Positions 10,199-25,100 of a stretch of 64,000 bases of DNA are shown one piece after another. Position 1 is the first letter of the stretch; each line of letters starts with the position of its first letter. The DNA comes from Notolepis coatsorum. Lineage: Eukaryota; Chordata; Actinopteri; Aulopiformes; Paralepididae. A program made the position numbers and the translations under genes. Under the pieces are notes generated by a model. That model was not told the DNA's origin. It was given only the letters and a program-made list of their open reading frames with translations, and made no database searches. Where the stretch lies: assembly GCA_963971535.1 (NCBI GenBank), contig OZ020589.1:88770183-88834182 (forward strand), read 5' to 3'.

Positions 10199-13100
10199 GT
10201 AAGTACACATTTCTTAGTCTCAATATCATATCTATATAAACACAAGAAAGTTAAGGACTCACGTCACACACTCTAGCCATTTAACATTTGACATTTGACA
10301 TATGACTGATGAATTTGTATTCTACATGGATGGATTGATTGATTGATTGACGGCTGAGACTCTGATCTGTTGGGTTCCAGCGGGGGGCTACACCAGCCGT
10401 CAGGTCCTGGACATCGTCTTCATCCTCAGGGTCCTGAGGCTCATCCGGGTCGTGGACAGCATCAAAAGGTTTGCTATACTGTTAAAACAAGAGGTCGATA
10501 AAAGCTACGTGTAACCATGTTTCCTCTTATTTATGCAGAACATGTATATACATAAGGCCTTGCTTTGTACAGATGCAATTAACATGCACAGATGTCCAGA
10601 ATTGACAAATATACCCTGGTACACACTCTAGCAACCCCAGCTAAGACATTCTTTTTGTGAATTAAAGCTGCAATAATTATTTTCTGACAGCGTCTTTCAC
10701 ATTTTCAAAACTTCTTATGACCACCTGCTATCGGAAGGTCTCATTGAGTCATGATGTCCTACTCAATCAACCCTGCTATCAGAAAGTCTCATTGAGTCAT
10801 GGTGTCCTACTCAATCAACCCTGCTATCGGAAGGTCTCATTGAGTCATGGTGTCCTACTCAATCAAACCTGCTATCGAAGTCATGGAAGCCAAAAGTACA
10901 CAGGAAATAATAGCTGTTTGAGGAATGTGGATTGTGTTTCTCATGAATTGGCATGATGTATGTAACAAAGTGTATCTTTTCTTCTGCCATAAGGTTCCGC
11001 ACAATCATTAACACCCTCATTAAGATTGGACCCACAATACTCACATTTGGACAACTCATTATCGTAAGTTGTTACCTTTTGTTATTGTTCTTGATTGCGT
11101 GGGCAACTATACTGTCATTTTATAAAGTATGGTCTTTTTTTTACCTGTTCTTTTTTTTACATTTTATATGTAAACAAGTATGGTGTTCTTATGCCTCCAC
11201 GCATCTCAGCCATGGCCCGCCTGAGGCATTATATTTTCGGGTTGTCCGACCAATGGTTGTCCCATTCTCTCGTGTACGCAATATCTCAGGAACGCCTTGA
11301 GGGAATTTCTTCAAATTTGGGACAAACCTCCACTCATTACTCATATACTACTTCCTGCTTCAGCAAAGCAAGCTGCTTTTACTGTCGCTCCGCTCCGCTG
11401 CTTTTGCCTATCGCTATTATAATGATTTATTACAGCCCTTTCAACTTTAATTACTCTGTACGTTAACTCCCAGTTCCTATGGTACTTCTCCAGAACTGTG
11501 AATCTTCTTATCTATTCAGATTTTTTACCACAGTCGAAAGGACGAGTAGCAAGATTCTCCGTGGGAGGAATAGCGAGCCGTCTTATCAGCTACACACAAA
11601 GGACTATGTCGGAAGGCAAGGATATTTATGAAAGACGAGGAAGGTTTTCCTTGTTATTTTGAGTTTTAACGAGACGGAAGACGACAGTGTGAGTAATAGC
11701 ACAGCTCCAGGGCAACGGAACTGCCCCGTGTAGGGGAGAGAAACGGACATCTCCGGGGCGACGGAAGCTGCCCCGTTTAGGAGAGAGCGACGGACAGCTC
11801 TCTTGTATGATATTTCATAAAGACCCCGGTTGTGAAGTGAGTGACTCACCACCACCACCATCACCACCACCACCACCATCACCACCACCACCACCATCAT
11901 CACCACCATCATCATCATCATCACCACCACCACCAGCTAAGTACCTAGCTTAGCTTCAGCTTAGCCTAACCTGAAAAGACAGGAAATAAGGGAAGATGCC
12001 GGGACTCGGCTCTCCCACAGAATGTACTAACTGCTTGAAGATGAGTATGAGGATTGTAGAGCTGGAGGCTCGGGTTTCTACCCTGTACCAAATACAGCAG
12101 GATGAGCAACTCCTTGACTCTATTTTTGAAGCTACTACAAATATAGCCAACAATACCATGATTGAGACCTGGCCTATGCTAGTAGCTACAGAACAGCACC
12201 ACCCAAAATACGGTCCTTGGCACAACCAAGGAGCTAAACCAAAGCAGTGGACCACCGTCAAGGATAAAAGGAGAAATAAACGAACCAGGACTTCACCCCC
12301 GGTACCGCCAGGAAATAGTTTCAACCTACTCTCGGAAACACGCATATCAACACCCAAAGCAAAGAGACATAGAAGCGTGGCTAACAACGCTAACGAAGCA
12401 AACAGCGAGCGTAACGGAGCTCACGCTAACGACGCTAATAGCAAGAATACCGGAGCTCACGCTAACACTAGCGAAGCAAACAGCTGGCATGCCGGAGCTC
12501 ACGCTAATGCTAGCGAAGCTAACAGCCAGCACATCGGAGCACACGCTAACGACGAGACGACGAGGAAAACGGAGCCACGAGCGACACGGCTAGCAAACAC
12601 GACCCAGACCGAGCTAATGGCTAACAGCGAAGAGACTATCATGCGCCGAGGAGAACGTTGCGGTAGCCAACGCCGAAGGTACGGGACCAGCGTTAACATG
12701 CCGGCTATTGAGAAGGCTAACGAGGCTTCACCAAGGCCACAGGACTGTGGAAAGAACCGGCAGACTAGGCCTAGCCCAAAAACAAACGGCCCCAAAACTG
12801 TTGGAAAGAAAAATGCTAACCTCACTGTAACTGAGGGGTACAATTCCCTGACTGTATTAAATAAGTATGGTATCATTAAACCACTACTGTCTTATGTACA
12901 TTACTACTGGCCATACAGTACACAGGTATATGCGATGAACACTTCCACAATGACACGGTTCCACACAAATCTTGGTTAGAATAATATTTATTAGCAGCAA
13001 TAATAGTAGATTACATTACTTTACTTAGAGTCGCGCTTGTAAGGCGAAGAATGTGCGTGAGTAAGTCAAGAGCGTAAGTCCATTATAATATTACGCAGGA

Positions 13101-16100
13101 GATAATGAATACCACCTGTATCTTAGGAATTATATCTATGGTACACTAGTAGGGCAGCGGGAGATACTAGTAGGGTCCCTCCGGTTGTAGGCCAGCAAGG
13201 GGAGAGGATTTGTCGGTAGCAAAGTCTGGGTCAACGAAGAATAGGGAGACTCCAGGTACAGGAGACAGTGCAATAATCTCTTGATCCGCAGACGAATAAC
13301 AGCTATTCTCCGGCATGCAGCTCCGCATGGAAGAAAGCTAGCCAGCCTCAGGCGTCTTAGAGGCGGGCTCGACGTTGCTCCTCACAGGGTAAATCCCACA
13401 CAATTGTGGGTGTAGACGATTCTCCGCTCCATCAGCTACAGGACCAAAGCAAATATAATCCAGCCGAAAAAGGGCTATGTAGTCGTCGGGTAGGTTATCC
13501 AGTGTACATGTCCACACGGTCCTCGTCTAGGGCTCCTCGGATGAAGGCGCCAGGTTAAGCTGCCCAGCCTGGATAAGCACACTAGCTGGTACGAGGAAAC
13601 GTTGGTAATGCTGGTCACTGTAGAACGGTAGCCGCACGATACACTATACATAAATAGACTATTACTGAATTAATAGAATAGGTCGAACTCGACGGTACAG
13701 CGTTAAACTCTGATACTTCAGCTATCAATTCGCACGCGGTCTCAATGCTCTATTTGGGGCCAAACGGGCCCTACTTCACCGCACGTTGTATCGTGGGTGA
13801 GGCTTCACTTGGGTAACTCGAACTACTTCTGTATTCACCTGCGCCATATTTATACGTTAGGTGAACAAACTAGTACCAGCCTTATTCCTGTCTCGTATTC
13901 TTGCGCAGAGCCATTCATGTCCAGGCATGTCTTTGGCGGTGACTTTGAACTAGACCTTGGGGGTATGGCAGTGGCGCCTAAGGGACCGCTGTCCAATAGG
14001 AGAACGAAATATTATGGTCTGTACTAGGTAAAGGGATATTCCGTGTATATGTACAAAGAATACACAAGGGATATCAGACGATATACAAATATTATGCAAT
14101 ATATATCAATTAGTAAATATATATATTCGGTTTAATCTGATCCTTCGTAACAGCCGCCTCCTAATTAGTCTCACCTAATTAGATAAGCAGAGACAGATTA
14201 ACCGCACTGTCCGCTACTCAATGTCCGTTGTGAGGGTAGGGCAGTTCACAAAGTCAGGGGGTCATGGTCATCATCAAAAGTGTCGGGGAGCCTTGGCAAC
14301 TCTATCAGCCTCGCCACGGGTCTGGTATATGTCCGCCCTTGGACGAGCACTTCTGCCGCTCTGACCTTTCCGTCGGCACCAGTGATCACTTTGCTTACGC
14401 GGCCGGCCGGCCACATAGCTCGGGGTAGTGACTGGTCGATAATCATGACGACTGTTCCTTCTGTCAAATTGTCTCTTTCTTTCACCCATTTCTGGCGGGT
14501 CTGTAGAGACGGTAGATAGTGGAGGAGGAAACTGTTCCAAAACTTGTCAGCCAATACTTGACTGTACCTCCACATTCTTCGGCCGTTCGCTTCTTCAGGC
14601 CTGTACACTGTCTGTGGTAGCGCGGGGTCCAGCCGCCCCATCAAGAGAGTGTTGGTGGTGACTGGGTCGACATCTGCTACATCACTTGAGACGTAACCGA
14701 GGGGCTTTGAGTTCAATACTCCCTCGATCTCCGTGAGGACTGTCGTGAGGACTTCTTCCGCCACGGTCTGGGCCCCAAGCACGGCGTACAGGGCTGTCTT
14801 TATTGAACGTACTTCTCGTTCCCAAGTTCCACCGAAGTGAGGTGCATTCGGGGGGTTAAACTGGAAATCAATCTGAGATGGAGCGAGGTGGGTCTTAAGT
14901 TCTGGGCCCATAGCTTGGAAGCTCTCTCTCAGTTCTCTTTCTCCGCCTTTGAAGTTTGTCCCGTGATCAGACAATAATATAGACGGTTTTCCTTTCCGCA
15001 ATGTGAATCTCCGGAAGGCCATAAGGAATGAGTCCGTACTCATGGTTGGAAGGAGTTCTATGTGTATCGCTCGGGTGGTCATGCATTTGAATACAATACC
15101 CCACCGCTTCTCTGTCCCTCTTCCTTTCTTTACATACAGCGGGCCGAAACAGTCCATACCGGTGGAGTGAAAAGGCTTGTCGCCGAGTCGGAGGCGACAG
15201 GGGGGTAGGTCAGCCATCCGGGGTATACTGGGCTGTGCTCGCCATTTACGACAGTCTAGACGGGTCCGCTGGAAGCGTCGTACTGCTTCTCTTCCTTGCA
15301 GTATCCAATAACGACGTCTGATCTCCGCGAAGACTCTCTCTGCCCCGGCGTGGTGCACGTCCTCGTCGTATTTCTTTATGATGAGCTCTGTGACCTTGTG
15401 TCGGCTGTTTAAGACTATCGGGTACTTGACGTCATCCGGTAAGTCTGGGGCTCTCCTCAGACGACCACCCACTCTGATGAGATTATGGGCGTCGCTCTCA
15501 GGGGCTAAGTGGAGCAGTCTGCTGTCTGACGGGACTGGCTTTGATCCCTGCAGACAGTCTAGCTCGTCGGGGAACGAGTCTCTCTGGGCTCGCTGTAGCA
15601 GAAGGAGTTCTGCTTCTTCGTAGTTAGCTGCAGTAATGTCAGTAGTGGGCTGAACCTCTGGGTGGTGCCACAGGAATGTCTTTAGCTGCGCACTCTCAAG
15701 GGTGAGGCAGTCGTCTATGTTGGGATCTGTGGGGACGAGTGTGTGTGTCAACCCACAGAACATAGATTTCTTCTTCTCTGCCTCCTCTTCACTCGCCTCC
15801 CGTGGGGTGGGTGTAGGCCACTCTTCTTCCGGGAGCTTGAGGAACTCGGGCCCGTCACTATATAGATTGTGACGGGTGAGGTCATCCAGGGACATTCCCC
15901 GTGTGATGACGTCAGCTGGGTTCTGTTTTGTGTCCACATACCTCCAGCATGCTGCTTCTGTTAAATCTTGGATCTCTGTGATTCTGACTCCCACGAAGAC
16001 CTTGTATCTACACGAATCGGACTGGATCCATGTGAGTACGGTCATGGAGTCTGACCACAGGATTGTTCTTTGCACCGGGATGGTGAGTTCACGTTGGATT

Positions 16101-19100
16101 AACGTGGCGAGTTGCGCTCCTGCTAGGGCTGCGCAGAGCTCTAGACGCGGGATAGATTGTTGCTTGCGGGGAGCTATTCTTGAGCGAGCCAGGATGAAGG
16201 CAGTATGTATTTCTCCTCCCTCCTCTCGGGCCCGCAAGTAGGCCATCGAACCGTAGGCTACTTCGGAGGCGTCGCTGAAGACGTGCAGGTCCATCTGGCA
16301 CGTCTCCGGCCTCACTGTGGGTGGGAAGTAGCTGCGGCGTATGTTGACACCTGGGAGCGAGCTGAGTTCTGTCTCCCACTCTCTCCATGTGGAGGCAAGG
16401 TGTTCGGGTATGGGGTCATCCCAGCCCTGGTCCTTGTCCCACAACGCTCTTACAATCATCTTTGCCCTGGTGGTGTAAGGTAGAATACATCCCAACGGGT
16501 CATATTGTCTGGCGAGTGTTCTGTATACACTCCGTCTTGTGGTCGGTAGTGAAGTCGACCTTCCCTGCTCCTTGGTCAGGGGTGTGTGTTTATAATGGAG
16601 CGAGTCTGTTTTGAAGCGCCAGACTAGTCCTAATGTCATTTCTTGGGCTTCTCCTGGGATGGTCGCCATCCAGGTCTCGCTGCTTGCTGCCTTGTCCTCT
16701 GGGGAGAGGCTGCGCAATACTTGAGGGTCGCTGCTGGCCCACTGCCGGAGATCAAAGCCGCCTTTGATCAGGGAGGCGCGGAGCTTGAGTAGGAGGGCCT
16801 CGGCTTCTTCTGGCGTCGAGACGCTTTGCAGACAGTTGTCCACGTAGAAACTATTTCCTACACTTTGTCGGACCTCTTCATCAGCTGCTGGGTCTTCTGC
16901 GACGTGTTTTTGCAGTGCGAACGTAGCACAGCATGGGCTGCATGTGGTTCCGAAAGGGAGGACTTCCCATTGATAGATGGATGGTTGCTCATCCCCGATC
17001 CTCTCTCTCCATAAGAACCGCAGCAGGGGCTTGTCCTCTTCCACTAGTCGCACCTGCAGGAACATCCCTTTGATGTCGCCGCTGATGGCCACCTTGTCTT
17101 GGCGGAAACGTAGCAACACGCCTAGTAGAGAGGGGCCGAGTGTTGGGCCGGGCAAGAGCTCTTTATTCAGATTTTGTGATCCGATCTGGTAGCTGCAGTT
17201 AAACACAATACGATCCTTGCCGTTGTGGTGGACTTTGTGGTGCGGCACGTACCGTGATTCGGTCGTCTGATCGGCCTCTTTAATGTCAATTTTCTTTATG
17301 TGTCCCGCTGTGATTAGCTTGTCAATCTCAGCGCGGTACACAGTAGCTTGAGCGGGGTCTCTGGCTAGGCGCCGCTCTGTGTTCGATAGATACCGCTCCG
17401 TCGCTTCTTTTGGGGCGTGGAAGGTAGGCATACCCTCTCGCCTCAGGAGTGGAGTTGCGTATCTCATCACTCCGTTGACTTTGACTCTCTTTGTCCCCCG
17501 CTCGAGGAGGGCTATGGCATAAATGTCTTCCTTGGAACGAATGTGTTTCTTTTCATTCTTAAAGGGCATTGTCTCTAGTGTCCATAGCCTCTCGACGTGC
17601 TGTAGGAGGGTGGTGTCTTCTTCTGTCACTCTGGAGTGGAGGCAGCGAGTGGCTGCTGTTCGGTTAGGAGACCTAGAGAGGGGGCCTTGTAGTGTCCATC
17701 CTAGGCGGGTCTCGACTGCTGCTGGACAGCCTCTGGGCCCAGTGTGGACCCGGTCCATCGGGACGATGAGGTGTGCATGGTCGGATCCTATCAGCAGGGT
17801 CGGGGTGGCACCGTCTATGAGCGGTATAGGTAGTTGACGCAGGTGCACATATTTATCCATCAGCTTGCCGATGGGGTATGTGTACTGCGACAGGCCTATG
17901 TCTTGGCTGGTGAAAGCGTTAGTGATCCTATACCGTCTCTCTGGCTGCCCGCTTGCTGCGATAGTGAAGGAGACGTTCTCGCCCTTGATCGTCTTCAGGT
18001 CTCTTCTTATTGTCCGAATTGTCATCGTTTATTCGCTCCCCCGCAGCCCCAGCTGGGCCGCAGCGGACGCGAGGAGAAGGGTCTTCTCTGACCCGTCATC
18101 AAGGACGGCGTAGGTGTCCATGACCTTGTCTTCGTAACTCAATGTTACGCGGACCACCTTCAAGAGCACCCGGGCGCCCTCGCTGCTGGCGGGGTCAATG
18201 TACATAACACTTGCCTTTGTGCTGCTTGAGGGTGCAGGCTTTCTTCTGTTACTGTCATGTAGGACGTCCAAGTGGGCTCCGTCACACCGACTACACCTCT
18301 TCTTTAAGCGGCACTCGGCCGCCATGTGACTGCGCGCACATCGGTAACAGCGTCGGTTGGACTTTATCCATTGACTCACCTCGTCGGCGGTCATCTTCTT
18401 GAACGTGTCACAGTGTGACAGCCAGTGTTCCTTTTCGCAGTACGGGCATACAATCTTCCACTTCTCTTTCATCGAGGGGGTACTGTGGTTCTTGTTGCTC
18501 GGTACTGATTCGGCTTGGTGCATGACGGTCACCAGCCTGCGGCCATCGTTTGCTCTCCTAGGTCCCTCTCTGGAGCTTGGCGTGCTCCGCACGAACGTAT
18601 CCAATCGTAGGCTGTTGACTTCTCTCGCCAGGAAGTCGGCTAGGTCTAGGAGGGATGGCTCGGGACCGTTAGGATCACGGTGGTCTCTTTGCCGCCTGAA
18701 GCGCTCTTGTCGGGCGGGCGGAAGCTTCTCTAAAATCCTCTCAACATTAGAGTTTGCGTACAGTTCGTGCATACCCTTTTCCTTTTGTGCCCCCAGCATC
18801 CCTACCAGGGATTGTACCTTGATAGACAGGTCATCTAATGAGCGATTGTCTGTTGCTGGGGGTAGACGGTCAATATTCCTTATCTCTTGTATTATGTAGT
18901 CCCATATGCGTCCATAACGTTGGTCGAGGGCTGCTAGAGCCGCGGTGTATGGGGTAGTAGAGGTGGAATATGCCAGCGCTATATTTTGCGCTCTGGGCAC
19001 CTTCAGGTGCTTGAGTAGGATAGCATACTTGTACGGTTCATCTGTTACATCGGACATCATTGTCTCTAAGCACATTCGTAGCTCTGTGTACTGTGCTCTG

Positions 19101-22100
19101 TTCTCGTGTGTGAAGTCCGGGAACGTCGGTGTGCCAAGGTACGATGCCATGGATGGCTGGCACATCGGTGAGCGTTGGAGGAGAGGCCTCCTAGGCGAGT
19201 CTCCTCTTACTTGTCGTGGTGGGCTGGTACCTGTCGGGTACCAAGGCCCGCGTACCCAGGTGCTGTTCCTCGGGGCTGGTTGTGCGTCAAGCTCACCCGT
19301 GAGTTGAGTCGGGGGTCTGTAGCGCAGAGCCGCGGGGGTAAAGTCTGGGCTGTACTGGACCTCCTGGTCCTGTGGAGTACGATGATGCTGTTGGGCTTGA
19401 CTCTCCTCCTCTCCCTCTTCTTCTTCCTCTGCCAGGTCATCTAGATCCTGTAGTCGTCTATTTAGTCTCTCTTGGACCGGTCGGGGAAGGGGTTCGGAGA
19501 GGGGTATAGGCTCTCTCTGTTGGCCGGGCTCAGGGTCGCTTGATCGGGTAGGGGAGGGTGCCCTAGACCCTTGTCTTGACGAGGCCCTGGAGCCCCGTGC
19601 GGAGGGAGGGGGGGTTACCCTGGCAATCAGTTGCTCCATTATCTGCGCTTGTAATCGGTCGCGCTCGGCTTCGCGCTTGGTGTGAGCGAGGTCGCGCTCT
19701 GCTTCGCGTTGGGCACCGGCGGCGGCGCGCTGGGCTTCGGCGCGGTCTCTTTCCATATTCTCTTCCGTCTGGAGGCGTCTAGTCTCTAGGCGTATGCAGT
19801 CTTCGTCACTCCGTTGCTGCGCCTGGAAGCGCTCTCGCTCGGTCGCAGAGTGTTCGCGTTCACTAAGGGCTTGCGCTTGGAGTTTCGCGTGGAAGCGTTC
19901 TTGTTCCATGGAAGAATGTTCGCGCTCGCTAAGCGTCTGTGCTTGGAGTCGATCGCGTTCGGTTGAGGCTGCCAGGGTGGCGATAAAGGCCTGCGCCAGC
20001 ATCTTGTCCGCCTCGCTGGGGGAAGACACTGGTAGAGGTGATCGGCTTCTGGTAGTACTCGTTGGAGATCCGTTCTCCTGTCGCGTACCGAGGAGGTCTA
20101 TCTCCTGGGTGCGCGTCTCTTCTTGTGGTGGGTCGGGTTCCGTCCCTGGAGGGCTTTCTTTATCCTGGAGCTCTCCGGGGACTACCTCGTCGACGTTGGC
20201 GGGGGGTAAAGTCATGTCAGGTCCCTCCTGGTCCCCCCCGTGAGCTTGGTCAGTTACGTTAGAACCCACTAGGGTCTCTACTGGCGGGGTCGCCTGGTCG
20301 GTAGGGTTTGACATACTTTTACTATCCGCTTTTTCCGCGTTTAACGTCTGTAGAAAGCTAGGTAGTATACTGGCAGCGTAGTCCTCTAGGTACTGAGGTG
20401 GCTGCCGTCTGCGCTGCGGGCGATCTATTTTAGGAGAACCGTTTGTGGAGTGTTCATCATTGGCCATGTCAATATTAATATTATATTAATATTACGCTAG
20501 TTACCCTCCGGCTCGAAGGACCAATTGTAACTGAGGGGTATTTTATTTTATTTATCCTTTATTTATCCAGGAATGTCCCATTGAGATACAAGATCTCTTC
20601 TTCCAGGGAGTCCTGACCAACACAGCACACAACAAGTTTCAACATAAAACAGGGCATTAAACAAAAAACATACAATTCAAATATAAATACAGAGGGTCAT
20701 TTGTGCAGTGGCAAGGAGCATAATCACATCAACAATAGCATCAGGTAAAACAGTTACATGTTTCATAAAGGGCTAATCGTAGCATACCTTTAAAAGCATT
20801 CACAGTAGGAAGTGCCTGTAGACAAAGTTTCACTTGCAGCGTATTCCATAAAAAGGGAGCATAGTGGGAGAATGCAGCTTTACCAAGCTCTGACTGCATC
20901 AAAGGAACATTTAACAGCATCCCATTTGCTGCCCGTCTGGTATTAAAAAAGCAAGTATAAAAGGACAGAAGTCTGGAGATATATAAGGGCAGCTTACCTA
21001 GCAAGCTAGGGTACAATTCCCTGACTGTATTAAATAAGTATGGTATCATTAAACCACTACTGTCTTATGTACATTACTACTGGCCATACAGTACACAGGT
21101 ATATGCGATGAACACTTCCACAATGACACGGTTCCACACAAATCTTGGTTAGAATAATATTTATTAGCAGCAATAATAGTAGATTACATTACTTTACTTA
21201 GAGTCGAGCTTGTAAGGCGAAGAATGTGCGTGAGTAAGTCAAGAGCGTAAGTCCATTATAATATTACGCAGGAGATAATGAATACCACCTGTATCTTAGG
21301 AATTATATCTATGGTACACTAGTAGGGCAGCGGGAGATACTAGTAGGGTCCCTCCGGTTGTAGGCCAGCAAGGGGAGAGGATTTGTCGGTAGCAAAGTCT
21401 GGGTCAACGAAGAATAGGGAGACTCCAGGTACAGGAGACAGTGCAATAATCTCTTGATCCGCAGACGAATAACAGCTATTCTCCGGCATGCAGCTCCGCA
21501 TAGAAGAAAGCTAGCCAGCCTCAGGCGTCTTAGAGGCGGGCTCGACGTTGCTCCTCACAGGGTAAATCCCACACAATTGTGGGTGTAGACGATTCTCCGC
21601 TCCATCAGCTACAGGACCAAAGCAAATATAATCCAGCCGAAAAAGGGCTATGTAGTCGTCGGGTAGGTTATCCAGTGTACATGTCCACACGGTCCTCGTC
21701 TAGGGCTCCTCGGATGAAGGCGCCAGGTTAAGCTGCCCAGCCTGGATAAGCACACTAGCTGGTACGAGGAAACGTTGGTAATGCTGGTCACTGTAGAACG
21801 GTAGCCGCACGATACACTATACATAAATAGACTATTACTGAATTAATAGAATAGGTCGAACTCGACGGTACAGCGTTAAACTCTGATACTTCAGCTATCA
21901 ATTCGCACGCGGTCTCAATGCTCTATTTGGGGCCAAACGGGCCCTACTTCACCGCACGTTGTATCGTGGGTGAGGCTTCACTTGGGTAACTCGAACTACT
22001 TCTGTATTCACCTGCGCCATATTTATACGTTAGGTGAACAAACTAGTACCAGCCTTATTCCTGTCTCGTATTCTTGCGCAGAGCCGTTCATGTCCAGGCA

Positions 22101-25100
22101 TGTCTTTGGCGGTGACTTTGAACTAGACCTTGGGGGTATGGCAGTGGCGCCTAAGGGACCGCTGTCCAATAGGAGAACGAAATATTATGGTCTGTACTAG
22201 GTAAAGGGATATTCCGTGTATATGTACAAAGAATACACAAGGGATATCAGACGATATACAAATATTATGCAATATATATCAATTAGTAAATATATATATT
22301 CGGTTTAATCTGATCCTTCGTAACACTCACACAGAAAATAGACTGCATACTGATTGGAGATTCCACAACAAGGTATGTGGAGATGGCAAACACAGAAAAT
22401 ATCTGTCTAGACAATACATCTGTGAAAGAGCTGGCCGAAATACTTCCAACACTAATCAGACCGGGAATAACAAAAATTGTCATTCACTCTGGATCGTTTG
22501 ACATCCTGCGAAAGAAGACTGGCACAGAGACTTTGAAAGACGATTTCACACGTTTAATGAACACACTAGACAAACATCAGTCTGTGTACATAGACACTGA
22601 TGTGTCCATCAGTGGACCAATTGCATGCTTTCGCAGAGGACAAGAAGCATTCAGTCGACTCCTAAATTTTAATTCATGGTTAGGGGCTGCATGTCTTGTA
22701 CACGGCCTGAAATTCATTGACAACTTCAATGTTTTCTGGAATAACCCAGAACGTTTTCAAAGAAATGGCTTCTTCCCAAATCGCTTAGGTTCAAAGCTCC
22801 TAGCAGCAAACATGCGTCATGCCTTGATGGCCTCCAAGAATATTAAGCTCATACCAGCACGAGAGATAGTCATGAAGGACACAATCTCACCACGAAGTGC
22901 AGCAGCACAAGGCGTCCCGTCCGTCCCCCGTCCCCCCATATCACACAAGGTCATCTCGTCTGATCAAATGTCCCCAAAAGCACAGTACAGTCAGTGCAGT
23001 GCAGTATAGCACAATTGCCATGCCATCTCTCAAAATATACCAGTAATCATAACCAGCCAATGGCATGGTGAAAAATATACGCCATCAATGCGTTTACCTG
23101 CTATTAACCTCAGGGCCATCACGGTCAAGCCAAAGCAGACCTCCTCTAAAGAAGTCCAACAAATAAAATTAGCTTTCCTAAATGTCAGATCACTGAATAA
23201 TAAAACATTCTTAGTAAATGATCTGATTAAAGAAAATAACTTAGATTGCATCTGCCTAGTAGAGACATGGCTAAATAATGACACAGCTACATCAATAATG
23301 ATAGAAGCTTGTCCACCAGACTATAACTTTTTTCAAATACCCAGAAAAGATAAAAGGGGCGGAGGAGTTGCAGCAATCTTCTCCTCAAAACTCTTGTTTA
23401 GAATCACATAACTAGGCGAGTTCATGTCAATGGAATATCTTGCCATTGAACTAAAAACAGAATCAACTATTATTGTCACAATATACCGCCCGCCTAGACA
23501 CTCACTGTTGTGAAGGGCCAGATTAAACCGAATATATATATTTATTTATATATATTTAATTGTATTTGTATATTCTCTAATATTCCCTGATATCCCTTGT
23601 ATATTCCTTGTACAATATGCATTGAATATCCATTCTAGCCTACTGAACATCCCATAATAGTCTCCATTCTACTATTGGTCGAGACCTTGGTGCCAGGCTG
23701 CCATACCCCCCAGACCCAGTTCAAACGTACCGCTCAACATGTACGAACAAGTCCTAGTTCCGCGTAGGAATCTGGCTACCGCACCACTAATGGTACTATT
23801 TGTTCATAGTGCGTATATATACTGCGCTACTAAAGTAGGACTTTCTTTTAGTCCAGTTTCTTACCCTCCGATAGAGTGACAGACGTAAAGCCTCCCCGCG
23901 ACGCCACGTGTGGGAGTAAGGCCAAGTTCGGCCTACCATCGGTATTGAGACATTGTGTATATTAATATTTGAATAGTCATATTTGGCACTATATCGTCGA
24001 GTTGGATGTAGTCTATTAAGCTAATAATAGTCTATTCATATGTAGTGCTTCGTGCGGTGAGAATACTATCGTAGTCAGTACCCCCATCGTTTCGGGTAGA
24101 ACTGGCTGCTTATCCAGGGTGGCCGACCCCATGTGAGGCTGCACCCGAGGAGCCCCAGAGCCGACGAGCGAGTGGACCTGCATACCGGATTATTCTACCG
24201 ACGACAGCCCGCCTTCCCAGGCACGGATTATGCTTTGTATACAGTGATTATTCTATGGATAAAGACCAACACTGCTGTGTGTTGGAAACCCCCCCCCGGA
24301 GAGGACGACAGGTGAGGAGACGCTCTACATGACGAGGTCGCTTCACGTCTCTCCATCGTGGACCGGAGGAAGCCGGCCCACAGAGAGTCCAACTGCTTTC
24401 ATCTGTGGATCGAGGATCGCTGAGGCACCGAGCCGCACAACCGTGGGTTCTCCCAGGATACCCTCGGCCAGACGGATACAGCCAGACTCTACCCCCCCCC
24501 CCCTTCTCCAGTTGTCTTACAAGCGACCGGAATTCCCCCCTAGTGTATCCAGTTCTATAATCATTAAAGTATCATTGCTATTATTCCTTAAATATTCCAG
24601 GTTGTATATTTACCGCCTGCGCCACCAGAGATTGGACGTTCTCTATTGATATACCAACGAATACTCATTTGCCATAAAAGTGCATCCTATTTCAAATCAT
24701 AAATGTAATTAAGTGATTGCTCTACATACCTTTTGCTATGTATTAATTATTATTAAACGCAGACTTTCGACTTGGTACATTTGTGTTGGATCGTTTCATC
24801 TACGTGGGAGTGTTTACCATAATTATTTATGCCTAGTACTGGGTGGCCAGAGTCTAAAGTACAAGAGGTAGTGGTAGTAAGTATCATATCTAACAATACA
24901 GTCAGGGAATTGTACCCCTCAGTTACAATTGGTCCTTCGAGCCGGATGGTAATTAGTGTAATATTAATATAGTGTTATTAATATTGAAATGGCCTATGAT
25001 GAACACTCCACGAAACGATCCTCCTAACCAACACCCGCAGCGCGAACGACGGCTCCCTCAGTACTTAGAGGCTTACGCTGTCAATCAACAACCTAGTCTT

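Larger units (their letters stand above)
12826..22325 (-). mobile_element. BEL/Pao LTR retrotransposon, copy A (young fossil)
   Basis: A 9.5-kb element in reverse orientation within LINE ORF1, flanked by the 5-bp duplication CTCAC (12821-12825, 22326-22330). Its LTRs are 12826-14152 (3' in element sense) and 20526-22325 (5', enlarged by a LINE fragment). Both LTRs are 1327 bp without that insert and begin TG and end CA. By eye they differ at about three bases, so insertion was recent. Internal order is gag, protease, reverse transcriptase, RNase H, integrase. Compared with sister copy B it looks nearly whole, with about one break in its coding region plus the insertion in an LTR. Confidence 0.93.

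Noticed and set aside
11848-11932. Possible histidine-rich peptide or regulatory motif
   Set aside because: Simple CAC/CAT repeat in a LINE 5' UTR.
13797-14027. 76-codon frame repeated at 21970-22200
   Set aside because: Identical because both lie in the LTRs of BEL copy A; no domain likeness.
24133-24649. Small frames repeated at 31835-32352
   Set aside because: They lie within the two LTRs of BEL copy B; duplication explains their conservation.
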